Assembly (NCBI RefSeq): GCF_014193895.1
Contig: NZ_BLZR01000001.1
Coordinates: 558,001 to 622,000, forward strand
DNA from: Clostridium fungisolvens
GTDB taxonomy: Bacteria > Bacillota > Clostridia > Clostridiales > Clostridiaceae
Direction: 5' to 3'
Length of the DNA stretch: 64,000 nucleotides
In this document: one piece after another, positions 26,051-35,739 of the stretch
Numbering within the stretch: position 1 is the first letter of the stretch
How the letters are laid out: the number at the start of each line of letters is the position of its first letter
Notes under the pieces: model-generated
The model's database searches: none
Seen by the model: the letters and a program-made list of their open reading frames with translations, nothing else
Told to the model about the DNA's origin: nothing
Made by a program: the position numbers and the translations under genes

Positions 26051-26181
26051 ATTTTGGGGAAATTTATTTGTGGAAGTGGTCTGGAAAATTTTATTGCATA
26101 AAAAAATTAAGAAGGTGAATAATTATGGTTTAAAAAATATAAATGTTGAAAATGAAAATATAATAACTTAGGAGAATTCAA

Positions 26182-27114
26182 ATGGATATTACACTTGTAC
26201 TTAAACAAATGATAATTTTATTTATATTGATGATTGTTGGTTACTTAGCTAATAAGAAAAAAATTATGAATACAGAAAGTGATAAATTATTTTCTAAACT
26301 AATTGTTAACATAACTTGTCCTGCTTTAATTATTTATTCAGTTGTTTCAGGGGAACATTTAAAAGATAATAAAATAATTATATATATTTTTATAGTAGCT
26401 ATACTATATTATATTTTGATTCCTATTATTGCAAAATTATTAATAATAATATTTAGAATAAAAAAGAATGTTGTTACTTTATATGAAAGTATTCTTATAT
26501 ACTCCAATATAGGATTTATGGGAATACCAGTTGTGAGTATAATATTTGGAAAAAATGCTGTATTATATATATCAATTTTTATGTCTATATTCAATATTTC
26601 GATATTTACTTATGGAATATTTTTATTTGGGAAGGACTTGAATGTTGTTAAGAGTAAGAAATCTTTTATTAATATTAAAAATTTTTATAATCCAGGAATT
26701 ACCTCAGCAGTTATGGCAATTGCAATATATTTAATGAATATATCTATACCAGAAGTAATATTGGAACCAATTAGAATGGTTGGAAATATAACAACACCTT
26801 TAGCTATGCTTGTTATAGGATCAACTCTAGCTAATTTCTCTATTAGAAATTCAATAAAAGAAAAATGGATATATATATTTATAATCATAAAACTCTTAAT
26901 CCTTCCAATAATAGTATGGTTTGTGAGTCGTTTTTTTATTTCAGACAAGCTACTTTTAGGGATTTTAGTAATTGTTTCTGGAATGCCAGTAGCATCTAAT
27001 GTAGTAATGATGAGTAATGAGTATGGTGGAGATCAGAATTTTATTACAAAAGGAGTGTTTTTTTCAACATTATTTTCTGTTGTAACAATACCAATTATTG
27101 CAGTATTATTTTAA
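26182..27114 (+). CDS. AEC (auxin efflux carrier) family permease
   Basis: A 310-residue membrane protein with about ten transmembrane segments. The N-terminus (LKQMIILFILMIVGYLANKKKIM) and the repeated half pattern, with YSNIGFMGIPVV in the first half and VVSGMPVASNVVMMSNEYGGD in the second, are typical of AEC carriers such as malate or malonate exporters. No substrate can be assigned. AGGAG precedes the ATG. It follows the bglF operon after a terminator and precedes the BglG remnant by five bases. Codon use is strongly AT-biased like the core genome. Confidence 0.85.
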   Translation: MDITLVLKQMIILFILMIVGYLANKKKIMNTESDKLFSKLIVNITCPALIIYSVVSGEHLKDNKIIIYIFIVAILYYILIPIIAKLLIIIFRIKKNVVTLYESILIYSNIGFMGIPVVSIIFGKNAVLYISIFMSIFNISIFTYGIFLFGKDLNVVKSKKSFINIKNFYNPGITSAVMAIAIYLMNISIPEVILEPIRMVGNITTPLAMLVIGSTLANFSIRNSIKEKWIYIFIIIKLLILPIIVWFVSRFFISDKLLLGILVIVSGMPVASNVVMMSNEYGGDQNFITKGVFFSTLFSVVTIPIIAVLF

Positions 27115-27119
27115 TTTTT

Positions 27120-27347
27120 ATGCCTGTGGAAAGCATCCAAATAAATGAATATTTTAAATTATTAGATTCAATTCCACCAATATATCTTGAAATAACTGAA
27201 AAAATTGTTTCAAAAGCTGAAAAAGAGTTATGCTCTAAACTTAATATGAGTATATATTTCACATTAAGTGAACATTTAAGTTTTCCAGTAGAAAGATCAA
27301 AGAAGAAGATTAATATAACAAACCGAGTTTATTGGGAACTAAAATAA
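27120..27347 (+). pseudogene. Fragment of a BglG/LicT-type antiterminator (PRD1 only)
   Basis: A 75-codon frame whose protein, with NEYFKLLDSIPPIYLEITEK, IYFTLSEHLSFPVERSKK and NRVYWELK, matches the first PRD domain of BglG-family antiterminators, including the conserved histidine in SEHLSF. The N-terminal RNA-binding CAT domain and PRD2 are missing, and there is no ribosome site, so it cannot work as an antiterminator. It breaks off 16 bases before an ssrA-end-like repeat (27364-27395), which suggests truncation by recombination there. It is probably what is left of the regulator of a bglF-type operon. Confidence 0.75.
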
Positions 27348-27363
27348 GATGAGATTTATTGGT

Positions 27364-27395
27364 GGATTTTAAAGGTCATACTTCACCTCCACCAT
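27364..27395. repeat. Att-like repeat, copy 2
   Basis: GGATTTTAAAGGTCATACTT followed by CACCTCCACCAT. Differs from 44863-44894 at three of 32 positions. The right half matches the ssrA 3' end (CGCCTCCACCAT with one change); the left half is foreign to ssrA and would be the element arm of an attR site. Confidence 0.75.
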
Positions 27396-27397
27396 GA

Positions 27398-27440
27398 GAC
27401 CCACGAAAATCTAAAATTTAGATTTTCGTGGGTCTTTTAT
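27398..27440. terminator. Strong bidirectional hairpin after att-like copy 2
   Basis: Perfect 18-bp arms GACCCACGAAAATCTAAA / TTTAGATTTTCGTGGGTC, then TTTTATTTT. A relative lies at 45773-45810 after copy 4. It may once have been an ssrA terminator. The rest of 27441-27713 is AT-rich and holds only the promoter region of the GH2 gene. Confidence 0.88.
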
Positions 27441-27569
27441 TTTATATATTTCTGCTATCTTTGAACCGCAATAGAAGAATATCCAATGGTAAGATCCTTA
27501 ATTTATTCAAGTAAATTACTGACAACTTAATAATATTAAATTATTTAGAATGCAAAATATGTTCTAATT

Positions 27570-27579
27570 AGGTCAAAAT
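27570..27579 (+). promoter_or_regulatory. Candidate AraC-regulator site upstream of GH2 gene
   Basis: AGGTCAAAAT, preceded by GCAAAATA, also occurs at 31410-31419 upstream of the HAD-GH3-symporter genes. These are the two transcription starts flanking the AraC gene. Confidence 0.4.
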
Positions 27580-27713
27580 AGTATGAGCGTAAATTACTTA
27601 ATAAATACTATAATTATGTTTGTTAATTATATATATTGAAATTATATTTTTACATATAAAAGCGAAATATAATTATATTTTAACTTTTAAAATAAGAATA
27701 GGCGGGAAGAATA

Positions 27714-30026
27714 ATGAGAAAAGTTATAAATATCAATAATTCATGGAAATTTATAAGAGAAGATGAAGTAAAGGCTATGAACAAAGCCTATAATGATGAG
27801 AACTGGGAAGTTATTAATGTTCCTCACACATGGAATGCTTTTGATGGGGCAAATGGATTTGATTTTTTTAAAGGTTCTTGTTGGTATAGAAAAGAATTTA
27901 CTATTGAAAGCTTAGCAAAAGCCAAAAAAGTATTTATTGAGTTTGAAGCTGTAAATAGTATTGCAGATGTCTACGTAAATGGTGAGCATATAGGGCAGCA
28001 TAAAGGCGGATATTCTACATTTAGATTTGACATTACTGATGCTATTGAATTTGGACATACCAATATGTTATCAGTAAACGTAAACAATGCAGTTTTTGAT
28101 GATGTATATCCTCAAATGGCGGATTTTACATTCTACGGTGGAATTTATCGTGATGTAAATATTATTATTACGGATAATATTCATTTTGATCTAATGGATT
28201 ATGGTTCAGCCGGAGTCTATGTGATTCAAAAAGATATAAGTAGAGAAAAAGCTTCATTAACAATTAAATCTAATTTGGTAAATGATAATGAAGAAGAAAA
28301 AAAAGTAAGACTTTGGGCAGATATATTCGATGCAGAAAGAAATAAAGTAACTTATGCTGCCACTGAAGTTATATTAGCTAAAGGTGAAACTAAAGAGGTT
28401 GAAATGCCAGTGGCTATAGAAAACCCAATATTGTGGAATGGTAGAAAAAATGCTTATATGTATGAAGCAAAAGTATCTATGGTGAGTTTTAATGATACTG
28501 TGGATGAGATTTCCATTCCTTTTGGTGTAAGATATTTTAACGTTGATGCTGAAAAAGGGTTCTTCTTAAATGGAGAACATCTTGCATTAAATGGTGTTTC
28601 AAGACATCAAGATAGAAAAGATATGGGATGGGCAATAACTCATAAAGAACAAGAAGAAGACATGGAATTAATTAAAGAAGTAGGAGCAACTTCTATTAGA
28701 TTAGCTCATTATCAACATAATCAATATTTTTATGATTTATGCGATAAAGAAGGTATGGTTATTTGGGCGGAAATTCCATTTATATCTGTTATGTCAAAAA
28801 CAGAATTAGAAGGCACAAATGCAAAACAACAAATGGTTGAATTAATTAGACAAAACTATAACCATCCATCAATTATGTTCTGGGGTATTCAAAATGAAAT
28901 ACAAATTAGTGGAGAAAGACCAGAAGTTAGAAAACTTGTTAATGAATTAAATGAATTAACTAAAAAAGAAGATCCTACTAGATTAACTACAATGGCAAAT
29001 GTTATGTTTGTAGAAGACAATGATCCATATAATTTTGTAACTGACATAGTTGGATATAATAAATATTATGGTTGGTACCAAGGTAAAACTGAAGATTTTA
29101 TAGGATGGCTTGATGGCTTTCATAAGACTAATCCTAACGTGAAATTAGGTATATCTGAATATGGTGCAGAAGGTATACTGCAATATCATAATAATAATCC
29201 AAAAGTAAAAGACTATAGCGAAGAATATCATGCGTTATATCATGAAACAGTTTGGAAAATTTTTGAGAAACGTCCTTACCTATGGGCAACATACGTATGG
29301 AATATGTTTGATTTCGGTGCGAATATCAGAGATGAAGGTGGCGTAAAGGGAAGAAATAACAAAGGTTTAATAACTTATGATAGAAAGATTAAAAAAGATG
29401 CTTTTTATATGTATAAAGCACATTGGTCTGATGAGAAATTTGTACATATAACAAGCAAAAGATTTGTAGAAAGAGTAGATAATGAAATCACTGTTAAAGT
29501 ATATTCTAACTGTGATAAAGTAACTCTTTATTCAAATGGATATGAAGTGGCTACAAAAGCAGGTAATAGCAAAATTTTTGTTTTTGAGAATGTTGAATTA
29601 CATGAGGGAATAAATGAAATTAGGGTTGCTTGCAACCAAGATGGTGTTATATTAGAAGATTCTGCTATATTTAATAAAGTATCACAAACTAATCAAAGTT
29701 ATGAAGCTCCAGAAGCTGAGACAGGTGGATTAGTAGCTAACTGGTTTGAAATGCCTGAGCTAGACTTAGATAGTATTGAAGTAAAAGAACTTGAAATTAC
29801 TGACGATGTTTACTCAACACGTTGTTCATTAAAAGATATTCTTGAAAATGAAGAAGGTAAAGCAGTGCTTAATAAATATTTAGGAGATTTTGCAGAAAAC
29901 CCTGCAATTGGAATGGCACTAGGAATGAAGATTGACGTATTAGCTACAATGGCAGAAGATGTATTCAATGAAAAAATGTTATATATGCTTAATAAAGAAT
30001 TGATAAAAATTAAAAAATCTAAGTAA
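27714..30026 (+). CDS. GH2 beta-galactosidase / beta-glucuronidase-type hydrolase
   Basis: A 770-residue glycoside hydrolase family 2 protein. A sugar-binding jelly roll (about 10-170, with NVPHTWNAFDG and GSCWYRKEF) is followed by an Ig-like domain, the TIM barrel (about 285-590) and a C-terminal Ig-like part. Acid/base Glu is in FWGIQNEIQIS near 395; the nucleophile Glu is in GISEYGAEG near 480. No signal peptide: the substrate is hydrolysed inside the cell after import, most likely by the GPH symporter at 34266. GH2 specificity (galactoside, glucuronide, mannoside) cannot be fixed by eye. GGCGGGAAG precedes the ATG. Confidence 0.88.
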   Translation: MRKVININNSWKFIREDEVKAMNKAYNDENWEVINVPHTWNAFDGANGFDFFKGSCWYRKEFTIESLAKAKKVFIEFEAVNSIADVYVNGEHIGQHKGGYSTFRFDITDAIEFGHTNMLSVNVNNAVFDDVYPQMADFTFYGGIYRDVNIIITDNIHFDLMDYGSAGVYVIQKDISREKASLTIKSNLVNDNEEEKKVRLWADIFDAERNKVTYAATEVILAKGETKEVEMPVAIENPILWNGRKNAYMYEAKVSMVSFNDTVDEISIPFGVRYFNVDAEKGFFLNGEHLALNGVSRHQDRKDMGWAITHKEQEEDMELIKEVGATSIRLAHYQHNQYFYDLCDKEGMVIWAEIPFISVMSKTELEGTNAKQQMVELIRQNYNHPSIMFWGIQNEIQISGERPEVRKLVNELNELTKKEDPTRLTTMANVMFVEDNDPYNFVTDIVGYNKYYGWYQGKTEDFIGWLDGFHKTNPNVKLGISEYGAEGILQYHNNNPKVKDYSEEYHALYHETVWKIFEKRPYLWATYVWNMFDFGANIRDEGGVKGRNNKGLITYDRKIKKDAFYMYKAHWSDEKFVHITSKRFVERVDNEITVKVYSNCDKVTLYSNGYEVATKAGNSKIFVFENVELHEGINEIRVACNQDGVILEDSAIFNKVSQTNQSYEAPEAETGGLVANWFEMPELDLDSIEVKELEITDDVYSTRCSLKDILENEEGKAVLNKYLGDFAENPAIGMALGMKIDVLATMAEDVFNEKMLYMLNKELIKIKKSK

Positions 30027-30028
30027 TT

Positions 30029-30063
30029 AATAAAGAGACTGTTATATTAGCAGTCTCTTTATT
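30029..30063. terminator. Bidirectional terminator between GH2 and AraC genes
   Basis: AATAAAGAGACTG / CAGTCTCTTTATT, perfect 13-bp arms. Confidence 0.9.
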
Positions 30064-31315
30064 GCTCTTTAGAGCTATTTTTTGATTGTGTCATCTTTAA
30101 ATAGTCCATTGGTGTCAATGATGTGATTTGTTTGAAGACTTTACAAAAATAATTATGGTTTTCATAGCCAACCATAAGAGCAATTTCGGTTATAGAATTA
30201 TCATTTTGGTCAATTAAGAACTTAGCTTCTTCAACTCTTCTTTTATTAATAAATTCTGTAACATTCATATTGGTTTCCTTTTTAAACTGCCTTGAAAGAT
30301 GAGAGGGTGTTATATTAATGTTCTCTGCAATTAAACTCAAAGATATTGGATTGTCAAAATTTAAATTAATATAGTTAATAGTTTTTCTTATAATTTTGCT
30401 ATAGCCAGCCGTAGAAAATTTATTTACTAAATCACAATACTCTGAAATCATGTTTATTTGAAGGGCTTCTAACTGCGCCATGCTAGATATATTTTCTATT
30501 AAAATAGCAAATTTATCAGATAAATTATGAATATAAATAGGGGAAACTCCGCCACGCTCACTTGCTATTCTAAGTAAAGTATTAAAACTAAAAGTAAGAT
30601 TTTTATAAGCTCTTAATGGATTATTAGGAATCCTGTGAACTGCAGCAAATTGGAATGAATTCTTAAACTTCAAAGCTTTTTCAGTTGAACCATTCTCAAC
30701 AGCATTTAAGAGATTTTTTTCTATTTTGTACCTCAATTCTATTGCAGAGAATAGTTCTTTTTCATTCAAATCATTTTTTTCTTTTTTATTAATATCAAGG
30801 CTTTCATTCTGTGAAAATAGCATATTTCCATAAATAAAAGGATTTGAAGCTAAATTAATCATCAAATTACCTACGTTTTTATTATCATTAACATCGAAAA
30901 TAGGAAGACTTTTATAGTATTCATGAAGTTGTAACCTGTGCACTAGAGGTAAATGATTTGTCTCTATAACCTTAGTAATAAATCCATTATCTGGGATAGT
31001 AGAAATAAAAGGCCCAACAATAATAGTACCTTTATATTGTGATTTTTCGAAAAAACCAACAGCAAGATAGTTAAGCTGGAAATTATCTGTATGATACAGA
31101 ATTTCATTAGGTGATTTATTTTTTAAAAAGTTGTGAATATATGTAAGAGTTTCGATTTTGGAGTTAGATAATAAAATAGGTGATTGAGAATTAACTAGCT
31201 CAAATGAAGAACTGGGACTATCACTTATAAACTCTAAATTTAACTTACATATTTGATGAATAAGAATACAAATAGAATAAATGGTGTCATCTATATTTTT
31301 ATTTTTTACTCTCAT
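30059..31315 (-). CDS. AraC-family transcriptional regulator
   Basis: A 418-residue regulator. The C-terminal about 100 residues hold two HTH motifs of the AraC/XylS type (ISLSLIAENINITPSHLSRQ and SITEIALMVGYENHNYFCKV, the latter with the typical GYxNxxYFxKxFK pattern). The N-terminal about 300 residues form an unassigned sensory region; GTIIVGPFISTIPDNGF suggests a PocR- or GAF-like ligand pocket. It is convergent with GH2 and divergent from the HAD-GH3-symporter genes, so it most likely activates both. The candidate shared site AGGTCAAAAT is at 27570 and 31410. Ligand unknown, probably a sugar or sugar phosphate of this pathway. Confidence 0.9.
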   Translation of the reverse strand: MRVKNKNIDDTIYSICILIHQICKLNLEFISDSPSSSFELVNSQSPILLSNSKIETLTYIHNFLKNKSPNEILYHTDNFQLNYLAVGFFEKSQYKGTIIVGPFISTIPDNGFITKVIETNHLPLVHRLQLHEYYKSLPIFDVNDNKNVGNLMINLASNPFIYGNMLFSQNESLDINKKEKNDLNEKELFSAIELRYKIEKNLLNAVENGSTEKALKFKNSFQFAAVHRIPNNPLRAYKNLTFSFNTLLRIASERGGVSPIYIHNLSDKFAILIENISSMAQLEALQINMISEYCDLVNKFSTAGYSKIIRKTINYINLNFDNPISLSLIAENINITPSHLSRQFKKETNMNVTEFINKRRVEEAKFLIDQNDNSITEIALMVGYENHNYFCKVFKQITSLTPMDYLKMTQSKNSSKEQ

Positions 31316-31409
31316 AATTCCTCCACATCTGAAATATTAGAAATTTAAATTATAATAACAGAAAATTATTTTAAGTGCAATAATTTTATACAATAAAGCA
31401 AAATAGTTA

Positions 31410-31419
31410 AGGTCAAAAT
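31410..31419 (+). promoter_or_regulatory. Candidate AraC-regulator site upstream of HAD gene
   Basis: AGGTCAAAAT in the divergent AraC-HAD region, identical to 27570-27579. Confidence 0.4.
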
Positions 31420-31451
31420 TTTTTTAAAGATATAAACTATGCTTAATAAAA

Positions 31452-31465
31452 TGAAAATGATTTCA
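31452..31465 (+). promoter_or_regulatory. cre-like site before the HAD gene
   Basis: TGAAAATGATTTCA differs from the relaxed cre consensus TGNAANCGNTNNCA at one central position. It lies just before the ribosome site, a place where CcpA acts as a roadblock. Confidence 0.4.
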
Positions 31466-31482
31466 TAGACGGAGGTAACTTT

Positions 31483-32322
31483 ATGAAAGTAAATATAGAA
31501 GACTTTAAAAAGACTAAAAGATTTTTAGTATGTGTTGATTCTGATGGGTGTGCAATGGACACTATGGAAGTAAAACATAGAAAATGCTTTGCACCTAAGG
31601 CAATTGAAATATGGGGACTGCAAGATATAGAGGCAAAGTTTCTTGAAACATGGAATATGGTTAATTTGTACTCAAAAACAAGAGGGATTAACAGATTTAA
31701 AGGGCTCGCAAAAACTTTTGAACTTTTATCAGAAGATGGTATAGATATGCCAGACTTTTCAACAGTTAATAAGTGGATTGAAAATTCAACTGAATTATCA
31801 AATCCTGCATTAGAAAAAGCAATTTCTCAAACAAAAGATGGACAACTAGTTAAAGTGCTGGAATGGAGCAATGCTGTTAATAAAGCTATTACTGAATTAC
31901 CAGAGGATGACAAACCATTTCCTAATGTTAAAAAAGTATTAGAAACTATTAGTTGTGTTGCAGATGTTGCAATTGTTTCTTCTGCAAATGGAGGTGCTGT
32001 AATTGCAGAATGGACACGACATGAGCTTGCACCTTTTGTGAAAGTAATGCTTGGGCAAGAAGCTGGAACCAAGGCAAACTGTATAGCTAACTTAAAAAAC
32101 AATAAGTACTATGAAGATGAAGTGCTAATGATTGGGGATGCACTTGGTGACTTGGAATCTGCAATGAAAAATGATGTATTATTTTATCCTATACTTGTTG
32201 GCAGAGAAGATTTTTCTTGGAAGAGATTAATGTATGAAGCATTAACCAAACTTTTGGAAGGTAGCTATAGAGGAGAATATCAAGATAAATTAATTAATGA
32301 ATTTAACTCAATATTAAAGTAA
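31483..32322 (+). CDS. HAD-superfamily hydrolase
   Basis: A 279-residue haloacid-dehalogenase-fold phosphatase or mutase. Motif I is VDSDGCAMDT with the nucleophile aspartate and the D+2 acid; motif II serine is in AIVSSANGG; the motif III lysine is probably in GTKANC; motif IV is MIGDALGDLESA. A cap domain fills about residues 20-140. Predicted activity is hydrolysis of a phosphate ester, possibly a sugar phosphate. It leads a gene set HAD-GH3-GPH symporter under the AraC regulator; because the import route is a cation symporter and not a PTS, the phosphorylated substrate is not obvious. GGAGGT precedes the ATG. Confidence 0.85.
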   Translation: MKVNIEDFKKTKRFLVCVDSDGCAMDTMEVKHRKCFAPKAIEIWGLQDIEAKFLETWNMVNLYSKTRGINRFKGLAKTFELLSEDGIDMPDFSTVNKWIENSTELSNPALEKAISQTKDGQLVKVLEWSNAVNKAITELPEDDKPFPNVKKVLETISCVADVAIVSSANGGAVIAEWTRHELAPFVKVMLGQEAGTKANCIANLKNNKYYEDEVLMIGDALGDLESAMKNDVLFYPILVGREDFSWKRLMYEALTKLLEGSYRGEYQDKLINEFNSILK

Positions 32323-32350
32323 ATTTGAGTTTATTTGGGAGGAAAGGAAC

Positions 32351-34060
32351 ATGGAATTAGTAGATTTAAAAGCAAAACCTTATTATTTAAGCGATGAGGA
32401 TATTAAATGGGTAGAAGACACTATAGCGGAAATGACTACAGAAGAGAAAATAGGTCAATTATTTATAGGTCATTTTCATGATATGAATTTAGAATATGCG
32501 TCTGAAATAATTGAAAAATATCATGTTGGCGGAGCAAGATATAAAGATGCTAATACTACTAAAAAAGAGGTTTACAATTTTCTTAAACATTTACAAACAG
32601 AGAGTAAATTACCATTACTTATTGCAGCAAACTGCGACAATGGCGGAGATGGATGTTGTGGAGATGGTACTTATGTGGCAACAGCAGCGGCTGTTGAAGC
32701 TTCAGGCAGTGAAAAGGTTGCTTATAATGTTGGTTATGTTAGCGGTCGTGAAGAAGAAGCTGTGGGAGTAAATTGGAACTTCGATCCATGCTCAGATATA
32801 CTTTTTAACTGGCGTAATACAATTGTTAACACAAGAGCATATGGTAAAGATGCAGATACAGTTATAAAATATACAACTCAATATATTAAAGGGTTAAGAC
32901 AAAGCAATATTGCATCATGTATTAAACATTTTCCTGGTGATGGCACAGAAGAACGCGACCAACATTTATTACTTGGTGTTAATGAATTAAGTGTTGAAGA
33001 ATGGGATTCAAGCTTTGGAAAGGTATATAAAGCATTAATTGAAGATGGCGTTATGTCAATTATGGCTGGACATATTGCATTGCCAGAGTATCAAAAAAAA
33101 TTAGTTCCAGGTTTAAAAGATGAAGATGTTTTACCTGCAACTTTGTCACCAGAGTTAATTACAGGTTTATTACGTGAACAATTAGGCTTTAATGGATTAG
33201 TTTTAACTGATGCGTCTCACATGATTGGTATGGCAGCTGCTATGAAACGTAGGGATTATGTACCGGCTGCAATTGCTGCCGGTTGCGATATGTTCTTATT
33301 CTTCAATGATGCTGAAGAAGATTTTGGATTTATGATGGATGGATATAAAAATGGTGTTATTACTGAAGAAAGATTACATGATGCATTACGTAGAATTTTA
33401 GGCTTAAAAGCTACAGTAAATTTACACAAACTAAAAAAAGAAGGTAAATTAACTCCTCCAGAAGAAGGATTAGATGTAGTAGGATGTTCAGAACATTTAG
33501 CTATAGCTCAAGATGCTGCTGACTTAGGGATATCTTTAATCAAAGACACATGGAATCAGTTACCAATAAGACCAAGTACTCACAAGAGATTAAAAGTTCA
33601 TATTCTTTATGGGGAACAAGGCGGCATTTATGAAGCAGGTAAATCATCAACTCAAATTATTGTTGAAGAACTTGAAAGAGTAGGTTTTGAAATTACATTA
33701 CATGATGGAAATACAAGAGAAAAAGGTAAAACAGATGAATATTCTAAAAACTGGGATGCAGCAATTATATTCTCTGATATCAGAGGTTATGCAGCTGAAA
33801 ACAACTATAGAATTAGATGGGCATGCCCAATGTCTACAGATATTCCATGGTATGTTTATGAAGTGCCAACAGTATTTGTATCATTAAATTTCACAACTCA
33901 TTTAACAGATGTTCCAATGGTTAAAACATATATTAATGCTTATAAAAATACAAGAGAAGTAATTAGACAAACAATTCGAAAAATAATGGGAGAATCAGAT
34001 TTTAAAGGAACTCACTTTAATGAAAATGTATTCTGCAATAAGTGGGAGACAAGAAGATAA
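32351..34060 (+). CDS. GH3 glycosidase, NagZ-like
   Basis: A 569-residue glycoside hydrolase family 3 protein with N-terminal TIM barrel and C-terminal alpha/beta domain. CIKHFPGDGTEERDQH corresponds to the KH(F/S)PGHG...D-x-H loop that supplies the acid/base histidine in the N-acetylglucosaminidase branch (NagZ/NagA); the catalytic nucleophile aspartate is in GLVLTDASHM. The GDG in place of GHG is a small deviation. No signal peptide, hence cytosolic. Possible substrates are beta-N-acetylglucosaminides, beta-glucosides or glucuronides. It lies 28 bases after the HAD gene behind GGGAGGAAAGG. Confidence 0.88.
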   Translation: MELVDLKAKPYYLSDEDIKWVEDTIAEMTTEEKIGQLFIGHFHDMNLEYASEIIEKYHVGGARYKDANTTKKEVYNFLKHLQTESKLPLLIAANCDNGGDGCCGDGTYVATAAAVEASGSEKVAYNVGYVSGREEEAVGVNWNFDPCSDILFNWRNTIVNTRAYGKDADTVIKYTTQYIKGLRQSNIASCIKHFPGDGTEERDQHLLLGVNELSVEEWDSSFGKVYKALIEDGVMSIMAGHIALPEYQKKLVPGLKDEDVLPATLSPELITGLLREQLGFNGLVLTDASHMIGMAAAMKRRDYVPAAIAAGCDMFLFFNDAEEDFGFMMDGYKNGVITEERLHDALRRILGLKATVNLHKLKKEGKLTPPEEGLDVVGCSEHLAIAQDAADLGISLIKDTWNQLPIRPSTHKRLKVHILYGEQGGIYEAGKSSTQIIVEELERVGFEITLHDGNTREKGKTDEYSKNWDAAIIFSDIRGYAAENNYRIRWACPMSTDIPWYVYEVPTVFVSLNFTTHLTDVPMVKTYINAYKNTREVIRQTIRKIMGESDFKGTHFNENVFCNKWETRR

Positions 34061-34265
34061 TTGAATTGTATTTATTTTACGATTTTATACAAGATATTTA
34101 AATGGGAAAATGATTGCATATATTTTATTAGAATATAGGCAATCACTGCTTTAAATAATGTTATAGATGGAGCTTTTAATGATAACTGGCTGTTCAGATT
34201 TATGTAATCGTTGTAATAAATTTTAATAAAGAAATAATTATATTAATAAATTGGAGGATAAAAAA

Positions 34266-35651
34266 GTGATAAAAGAAAATATCAGTTCAAATAATAAATT
34301 TGGATTAAAAGATAAACTTGGATATATGTTTGGTGACTTTGGAAATGATTTCTTCTTCATTTTTGCAAGTTCATTTCTAATGGTTTTTTATACAGATGTA
34401 TTTGGTATTAGTCCAACGATTACAGGTATTGTATTTTTAGTTGCAAGACTTTGGGATGCTATTATGGACGTTGCAGTTGGGCGTTTTATAGATTCAAGAC
34501 CTGCTACAAAAAATGGTAAGTTTAAACCATGGATAATGCGTTTTGCACCAATCCTTTTAGTGTTTGGAATTTTAATGTTTACAAAGGTTCCTGGATTGTC
34601 AAATCAATTTTATCTTGTTTATGCCTTTGCAACTTATATTATATGGGGTTCATTATATAGTACTGTAAATATCCCTTACGGATCGATGGCATCAGTTATA
34701 ACAAGTGATCCAGTTGAACGTGCTTCTCTTTCAACTTTTAGAAGTATAGGTGCTGCCTTAGCAGGAATGATTATATCAACAGTTGTACCAATGGTGGTTT
34801 TTATAAATAACAAAGCCGATTCAAACAGATTTTTTATAGTAGCTGTTATAATGGCTATGCTTGCAATGATTTGTTACACACTTTGTTATAAATTATCAAC
34901 AGAACGTGTAACAGCAGCCACATCTTTAGAGCATAAAGGAAGTTTGCTTGTTTCTTTGAAGGGACTTACAAAGAACAAACCATTCCTTTCAATTGTAGTT
35001 GCATCACTTACATTAATAATAGCAATGTTACTTTCAGGAAGTTTAAATACTTATTTATACAAAGATTATTTCAGAAATACAAAGGCATTATCTCTAGCTG
35101 GCTTTGTTACTATTCTTAATGTAGTAATGGTTGCACCTGCAATTGCTCCAATCTCAAAGAAATTCGGTAAAAAGGAATCAGCAGCTGTAGCTCTATTTTT
35201 CTCAGCAGCAGCATATTTTTTGTTATACCTTATTCCTATTAAAAATGCATACTTATTTGTTGCATTTAGTTTTATTGCTAATTTAGGATATAACTTTTTC
35301 AACTTCATGCTTTGGGCATTTGTTACAGATGTAATAGATTATCAAGAATACATTACAGAGAAAAGAGAAGATGGTACAGTTTACTCTATATACTCATTTG
35401 CCAGAAAAGTTGGTCAGGCAATAGCTGGAGTAATGGGGGGAGTAGCACTTGGATTTGCGGGCTATGTTGCAAAGGCACCACAGCAAACAGCTGAGGTTGT
35501 ATCAAATATTAGAAGTCTTGCTACATTAATACCAGCAGTTACGTATTTTATAGTATTTTTAATAATTGCATTTGTATATCCTATGACTAAAGAAGCACTT
35601 ACAGAAATTCAAGATGAATTAGAAAGAAGAAGAACAGGAAAAATTTTATAA
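34266..35651 (+). CDS. GPH-family sugar:cation symporter (MelB-like)
   Basis: A 461-residue permease of the glycoside-pentoside-hexuronide:cation symporter family with about twelve transmembrane segments. LGYMFGDFGNDFFF at the N-terminus, the DAIMDVAVGRFIDSR loop (family: D-x-x-xDxxxGxxxD) and the C-terminal EYITEKREDGTVYSIYSF motif are characteristic. An in-frame TTG at 34251 would place the ribosome site inside the gene; GGAGG (34253-34257) followed eight bases later by GTG at 34266 is the better start. It probably imports the glycoside processed by the GH2 and GH3 enzymes using Na+ or H+. Confidence 0.9.
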   Translation: MIKENISSNNKFGLKDKLGYMFGDFGNDFFFIFASSFLMVFYTDVFGISPTITGIVFLVARLWDAIMDVAVGRFIDSRPATKNGKFKPWIMRFAPILLVFGILMFTKVPGLSNQFYLVYAFATYIIWGSLYSTVNIPYGSMASVITSDPVERASLSTFRSIGAALAGMIISTVVPMVVFINNKADSNRFFIVAVIMAMLAMICYTLCYKLSTERVTAATSLEHKGSLLVSLKGLTKNKPFLSIVVASLTLIIAMLLSGSLNTYLYKDYFRNTKALSLAGFVTILNVVMVAPAIAPISKKFGKKESAAVALFFSAAAYFLLYLIPIKNAYLFVAFSFIANLGYNFFNFMLWAFVTDVIDYQEYITEKREDGTVYSIYSFARKVGQAIAGVMGGVALGFAGYVAKAPQQTAEVVSNIRSLATLIPAVTYFIVFLIIAFVYPMTKEALTEIQDELERRRTGKIL

Positions 35652-35660
35652 ACGATAAAG

Positions 35661-35697
35661 AAGAAGAATCCTCAGATGATTGGCATTCTTCTTTTAT
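35661..35697 (+). terminator. Terminator after the symporter gene
   Basis: AGAAGAAT / ATTCTTCT followed by TTTATTCTTT. Confidence 0.7.
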
Positions 35698-35739
35698 TCT
35701 TTGTTGAAAAAATAGCAAGTAATTAGCTACATAATCATT

